Shown: in pieces, positions 63,466 to 64,000 of the stretch
Numbering within the stretch: the stretch's first letter is position 1
How the letters are laid out: each line of letters starts with the position of its first letter
Origin: Rhizobium sp. 18055
GTDB lineage: Bacteria; Pseudomonadota; Alphaproteobacteria; Rhizobiales; Rhizobiaceae
Assembly: GCF_902706285.1 (NCBI RefSeq)
Contig: NZ_CACSKD010000004.1
Span: 62,001-126,000 of the forward strand
Direction: 5' to 3'
Length of the DNA stretch: 64,000 nucleotides
Position numbers and translations under genes: made by a program
The notes under the pieces: generated by a model
The model's database searches: none
Seen by the model: the letters and a program-made list of their open reading frames with translations, nothing else
Told to the model about the DNA's origin: nothing

Positions 63466-64000
63466 ATGGCGATTTCCGTAGCATTCATCGACGATCATCC
63501 TATACTTCTGGAAGGATTGGTTAGCCTCTATTCTAGCCGCCCGGATCTCTCCATCGTTGGGCGCGGCGAGAATGCGGTTGACGCATTGAAGCTGGTTGAT
63601 GAACTCTGTCCCGACGTCATCGTCCTCGATCTGAGCATGCCGGGCGATCCGCTTGCAGCAATCGAGATCATCGCGCAACGCTACCAGCGCACACGCATTA
63701 TTGTGTTCACGGCAAGCTCGAGCATCGAAACCGCCATCCAGGTATTGGGTCTGGGCGTTTCCGGTTATGTGTTGAAGGGCAGCACCGCATCCGACCTGCA
63801 CGAGGCCATTAGAACCGTCCACGCAGGAAATACGTTCATCACGCCCGGCTTTGCCACCAAAGTCATTATGTCGATGAAAACAGACGCCCTGCGCCGCAAA
63901 GCACAGCCGTCGACGAGGTTGAGCGCACGCGAGGAGCAGATCGTCGCCTATCTCATGCGCGGCAGTACCAACCGCGAGATCGCCTCCTCGCTCGATATCA
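63466..64000 (+). CDS. NarL/LuxR-family response regulator (truncated by the window end)
   Basis: The first 178 residues of a two-component response regulator. The receiver domain has the acidic pair IDDH, phosphoacceptor Asp in VIVLDLSMPG, Thr/Ser in VFTASS and Lys in YVLKGS. The LuxR-type helix-turn-helix begins near the end (RLSAREEQIVAYLMRGSTNREIASSLDI). This output type pairs with HisKA_3 kinases, and the only such kinase here is that at 45419, beyond the peroxidase locus. The 3' end is outside the window. Confidence 0.92.
   Translation, partial: MAISVAFIDDHPILLEGLVSLYSSRPDLSIVGRGENAVDALKLVDELCPDVIVLDLSMPGDPLAAIEIIAQRYQRTRIIVFTASSSIETAIQVLGLGVSGYVLKGSTASDLHEAIRTVHAGNTFITPGFATKVIMSMKTDALRRKAQPSTRLSAREEQIVAYLMRGSTNREIASSLDI

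Noticed and set aside
1..64000. tRNA, rRNA or riboswitch elements.
   Set aside because: Reading both strands showed no cloverleaf-like T-loop motif, no rRNA segment and no riboswitch core that I could recognise.

Overview
The window reads as a GC-rich alphaproteobacterial, most likely Rhizobiales (Rhizobium/Agrobacterium/Ensifer-like), accessory segment such as a chromid, megaplasmid or variable chromosomal region. The clues are many ABC importers, many LysR/AraC/GntR regulators with their targets, RirA-type iron boxes (TGA-N9-TCA) and an RTX haem peroxidase of the peroxicin type. I saw no rRNA, tRNA, CRISPR array, transposase or replication gene. The sequence ends inside the last gene.

Layout. 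(1) 0.3-6.1 kb: a tautomerase, an exported alpha/beta hydrolase divergent from a LysR regulator, then aldehyde dehydrogenase, NAD-binding protein and AraC regulator in one direction. (2) 6.2-9.9 kb: a leftward set (HbpS/GlcG-like protein, exported hydrolase, SDR, DJ-1/PfpI protein) behind a LysR-type operator whose own regulator is a broken pseudogene fused to a broken acetyltransferase. An intact copy of the DJ-1/LysR pair lies at 31.7-33.5 kb. (3) 10.0-14.7 kb: a paoABCD-like periplasmic aldehyde oxidoreductase operon. (4) 15.1-22.5 kb: ferric-siderophore uptake (FhuC, FhuD, FhuB, TonB receptor, cytoplasmic esterase) with three putative RirA boxes and no siderophore synthesis genes. (5) 22.8-31.4 kb: an aldo/keto reductase, a GlxA-type regulator divergent from a spermidine/putrescine-type ABC importer, and two proline-racemase-superfamily enzymes with unusual catalytic residue pairs. 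(6) 33.7-39.5 kb: a leftward operon for a polar amino-acid ABC importer, a class V aminotransferase-fold enzyme and a dihydropyrimidinase/hydantoinase, divergent from a FadR-type regulator, with a near-perfect FadR-type operator between them. (7) 39.8-45 kb: a transglutaminase-like protein and small envelope proteins (BON, PRC-barrel), a secreted beta-helix-like protein and a Pro/Gly-rich exported protein.

(8) 45.4-64 kb is the most striking part. It holds a 3405-residue secreted protein with two complete animal-type haem peroxidase domains embedded in RTX calcium-binding repeats. Directly after it come a type I secretion ABC exporter, a second 904-residue RTX protein without a recognisable enzyme domain, and the HlyD-type adaptor. 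A NarX/DegS-type sensor kinase lies divergently upstream and a NarL-type response regulator downstream, so the secretion locus is bracketed by the two halves of a probable two-component system. No outer-membrane TolC partner is present, so it must be encoded elsewhere.

Starts were chosen from ribosome-binding sites and family-typical N termini, and often differ from the longest open frame. Functions come from sequence motifs read by eye. No database search was run.
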